A stretch of 6,339 nucleotides of DNA from Burkholderiales bacterium (GTDB lineage: Bacteria > Pseudomonadota > Gammaproteobacteria > Burkholderiales > CAIKXV01), in NCBI GenBank assembly GCA_019751575.1, contig JAIENF010000173.1:1-6339 (forward strand). Direction: 5' to 3'. The translations under genes were made by a program, and so were the position numbers. A model generated the notes under the pieces. That model made no database searches. It had not been told where the DNA came from and worked only from the letters and a program-made list of their open reading frames with translations. Positions 4,865-6,339 of this stretch are shown piece after piece; positions within the stretch are counted from its first letter, which is position 1; the number at the start of each line of letters is the position of its first letter.

Positions 4865-5854
4865 ATGACGACGAGCATCGATATCCATGCCCACTGGTAT
4901 CCCGAGGCATGGGTGAGGCTGCTCGAGGCCGAAGGTCCGGCGCAGGGCGTGGAGATCGGCCGCAACCCGCGCGGCAACGTGACGTTCGCAGTGCCGAAGT
5001 ACAAGGCCACGTTCCAGCAGTCCTACATCGACCTGCCGTCCCGGCTGCGCGAGATGGATGCGGCCCGGGTGGACGTGCATGCGCTCTCGCTTACCCAGCC
5101 GATGGTCTACTGGGCCGCGCCCGAGTTCGGGGCGAGGCTCGCGCGCGCCTACAACGACGGCCTGGCCGAAGCGCACCTGCTGCATCCCGAGAGACTGGTC
5201 GGGCTGGCGACCCTGCCGATGCAGGCGCCCGAACTGGCGGTGGAAGAGGCCAGGCGCGCGGCCAGCCTGCCCGGCATCTGCGGTGTGTACATCGCGACCC
5301 ATGTGATGGACCAGAACCTGGACGAACCGGCGTTCGATCCGGTCTACGCCTGCTGCGAGCAGCTCGGCCTGCCGATCTTCCTGCACCCGGTGAACCCGGT
5401 GGGTGCCGAACGGATGCGCAAGTACCACCTCCGCAACCTGATCGGGAATCCCACCGATACCGCGATCGCGGCCGCGTCGCTGATCTTCGGCGGCGTGCTC
5501 GATCGCTTCCCGAAGCTCGAGGTCGTGCTGCCGCATGCCGGCGGTTCGCTGCCGGCGCTGGTCGGCCGCTGGGACCATGGCCACACGGTGCGCAAGGAAC
5601 TCGCGCACCTCGCGCATCCCCCGTCCGCCTACCTGCGCCGGTTCCACTACGACACGATCACCCATGACGACGCGACGCTGGTCAACCTGATCGCGCAGGT
5701 GGGTGCCGACCGCATACTGATGGGCAGCGATTGCCCTGCGGACATGAGTTACACGCGGCCGGTCGACGTGGTCGAGCGGCTGGCCGGCGTCGATGCCGCG
5801 GACCGGGAAGCCATCCTGGGCCTGTCGGCGCGCCGCCTTCTTAAACTGGACTGA
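4865..5854 (+). CDS. ACMSD-like metal-dependent decarboxylase (amidohydrolase family 2)
   Basis: This 329-residue TIM-barrel protein belongs to the group containing aminocarboxymuconate-semialdehyde decarboxylase (ACMSD), gamma-resorcylate decarboxylase and 5-carboxyvanillate decarboxylase, which remove CO2 without oxidation using a Zn or Mn centre. The ligands are visible: His8 and His10 (DIHAH), His174 (IFLHP), His224 (VLPHAGG, also the expected catalytic base) and Asp289 (MGSDCP). The stretch LPMQAPELAVEEARR (117-131) and GGVLDRFPKLEV are close to ACMSD itself. Arg60 (SRLREMD) and Arg235 (VGRWDHG, 11 residues after His224) correspond to the substrate-carboxylate arginines. The gating Trp of ACMSD is His188 here. 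The start is set by GGAG 7 bases before the ATG and by the HxH motif close to the N terminus. The asparaginase-like gene follows with its RBS on this stop codon. The class is firm; true ACMSD activity is unproven. Confidence 0.92.
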   Translation: MTTSIDIHAHWYPEAWVRLLEAEGPAQGVEIGRNPRGNVTFAVPKYKATFQQSYIDLPSRLREMDAARVDVHALSLTQPMVYWAAPEFGARLARAYNDGLAEAHLLHPERLVGLATLPMQAPELAVEEARRAASLPGICGVYIATHVMDQNLDEPAFDPVYACCEQLGLPIFLHPVNPVGAERMRKYHLRNLIGNPTDTAIAAASLIFGGVLDRFPKLEVVLPHAGGSLPALVGRWDHGHTVRKELAHLAHPPSAYLRRFHYDTITHDDATLVNLIAQVGADRILMGSDCPADMSYTRPVDVVERLAGVDAADREAILGLSARRLLKLD

Positions 5855-5864
5855 GGAAGCCCCC

Positions 5865-6339
5865 ATGAAGAAACCACTGGTCTGTGTCGTCGGTACTGGC
5901 GGTACCATCGCATCGAAGTACGACGCCGCCCTGGGCGGCCACGTGTCGGCAGCCAGCGCGGGCGACCTCGTCTCCGCGATACCGGAACTGTCGGACGTCG
6001 CCGAGGTACGCATCGTCGAGCACTCGAACATCAACAGCGCGCTGATGGACAGCGCCACCGCCTTCGGCCTGCGCGACACGTTGCGCAGGGTGCTCGAGGA
6101 CAAGTCGGTGTCGGGGGTCGTCGTCACCCATGGCACGGCGACGCTGGAGGAAACCGCCTACCTGATGGACCTCACGGTGGGCACCGACCGGCCGATCGTG
6201 GTGACCGGTGCGCAGCGCAACGCCGACGAGAAGGATGCCGACGGTCCGCGCAACCTGCTGTGCGCCGTGCGCATCGCCGCCAGTGCGTCCGCGCGCGAGC
6301 GTGGCGTGATGGTCGCGCTGGGCAGCGAGATCCACTCGG
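5865..6339 (+). CDS. Asparaginase-like amidohydrolase, 3'-truncated by window edge
   Basis: The first 158 residues of an asparaginase/glutaminase-family (AnsA/AnsB-type) protein, about half of the usual 320-330, are visible. Family members hydrolyse a side-chain amide to acid plus ammonia. Present are VVGTGGTIAS with the nucleophile Thr14, Ser58 (the carboxylate-binding Ser of AnsB, in NINSALMD), THGTATLEETAYLMDLT with the second catalytic Thr91, and the NADEKDADGPRNL loop. The family HGTDT is HGTAT, so the Asp that binds the substrate alpha-amino group is Ala92. No Tyr aligns with AnsB Tyr25 (Gly25 here). The catalytic Lys lies beyond the window. No signal peptide is seen, so it is probably cytoplasmic. 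The start is supported by AGGA 7 bases upstream, overlapping the decarboxylase stop, which indicates translational coupling. The substrate is probably not ordinary asparagine. Confidence 0.93.
   Translation, partial: MKKPLVCVVGTGGTIASKYDAALGGHVSAASAGDLVSAIPELSDVAEVRIVEHSNINSALMDSATAFGLRDTLRRVLEDKSVSGVVVTHGTATLEETAYLMDLTVGTDRPIVVTGAQRNADEKDADGPRNLLCAVRIAASASARERGVMVALGSEIHS

Noticed and set aside
3333..4868. A 511-codon open frame on the plus strand
   Set aside because: It is antisense to the bicupin and second Bug gene, both of which have clear family motifs. The translation is low-complexity and unlike any family I know.
4776..4910. An N-terminal extension of the second Bug gene to 4910
   Set aside because: It would bury the signal peptide about 45 residues inside the protein and overlap the start of the divergent decarboxylase gene.
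4835..6136. A 433-codon open frame on the minus strand
   Set aside because: It is antisense to the decarboxylase and asparaginase-like genes and has no ribosome-binding site or motif.

Overview
The window is GC-rich (about two-thirds G+C by eye, not counted) and densely packed with bacterial genes. The two Bug/TctC-type periplasmic solute-binding proteins, the catabolic neighbours and the base composition suggest a Betaproteobacterium, most likely Burkholderiales. No gene here fixes the genus.

Layout. (1) Plus strand, 1-2752: the C-terminal part of a short-chain dehydrogenase (SDR), an M20-family amidohydrolase/peptidase with an altered metal site, then a Bug solute-binding protein. A well-matched sigma-54 promoter and a hairpin lie in the 81-base gap before the Bug gene. 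(2) A convergent junction, 2753-2830, made almost entirely of a 30-bp tandem repeat that begins inside the Bug stop codon. (3) Minus strand, 4775-2831: a second Bug solute-binding protein followed 13 bases later by a bicupin. (4) A divergent 89-base promoter region, 4776-4864. (5) Plus strand, 4865-6339: an ACMSD-like metal-dependent decarboxylase (amidohydrolase family 2) followed by the N-terminal half of an asparaginase-like amidohydrolase, cut by the window end. No stretch above 300 bases lacks a gene. I saw no RNA gene, transposase, CRISPR array or phage gene.

How the genes may work together. The content reads as a catabolic cluster: two periplasmic binders for a carboxylated (possibly amidated) substrate, two C-N bond hydrolases, a non-oxidative decarboxylase, an oxidoreductase and a bicupin. 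No membrane subunits TctA/TctB are present, so the binders must use a transporter encoded elsewhere. The substrate is unknown.

The unusual theme is that several enzymes depart from their family at key residues. The asparaginase-like protein has HGTAT where the family has HGTDT, losing the Asp that binds the substrate alpha-amino group. The M20 protein lacks the catalytic Glu and other metal-site residues. The SDR has Gly where the catalytic Ser is expected. The decarboxylase keeps its metal ligands and both substrate arginines but has His in place of the gating Trp. Together with the sigma-54 promoter, which often signals nitrogen control, this leads me to infer (not show) a nitrogen-scavenging pathway for a non-standard amide or carboxylate.
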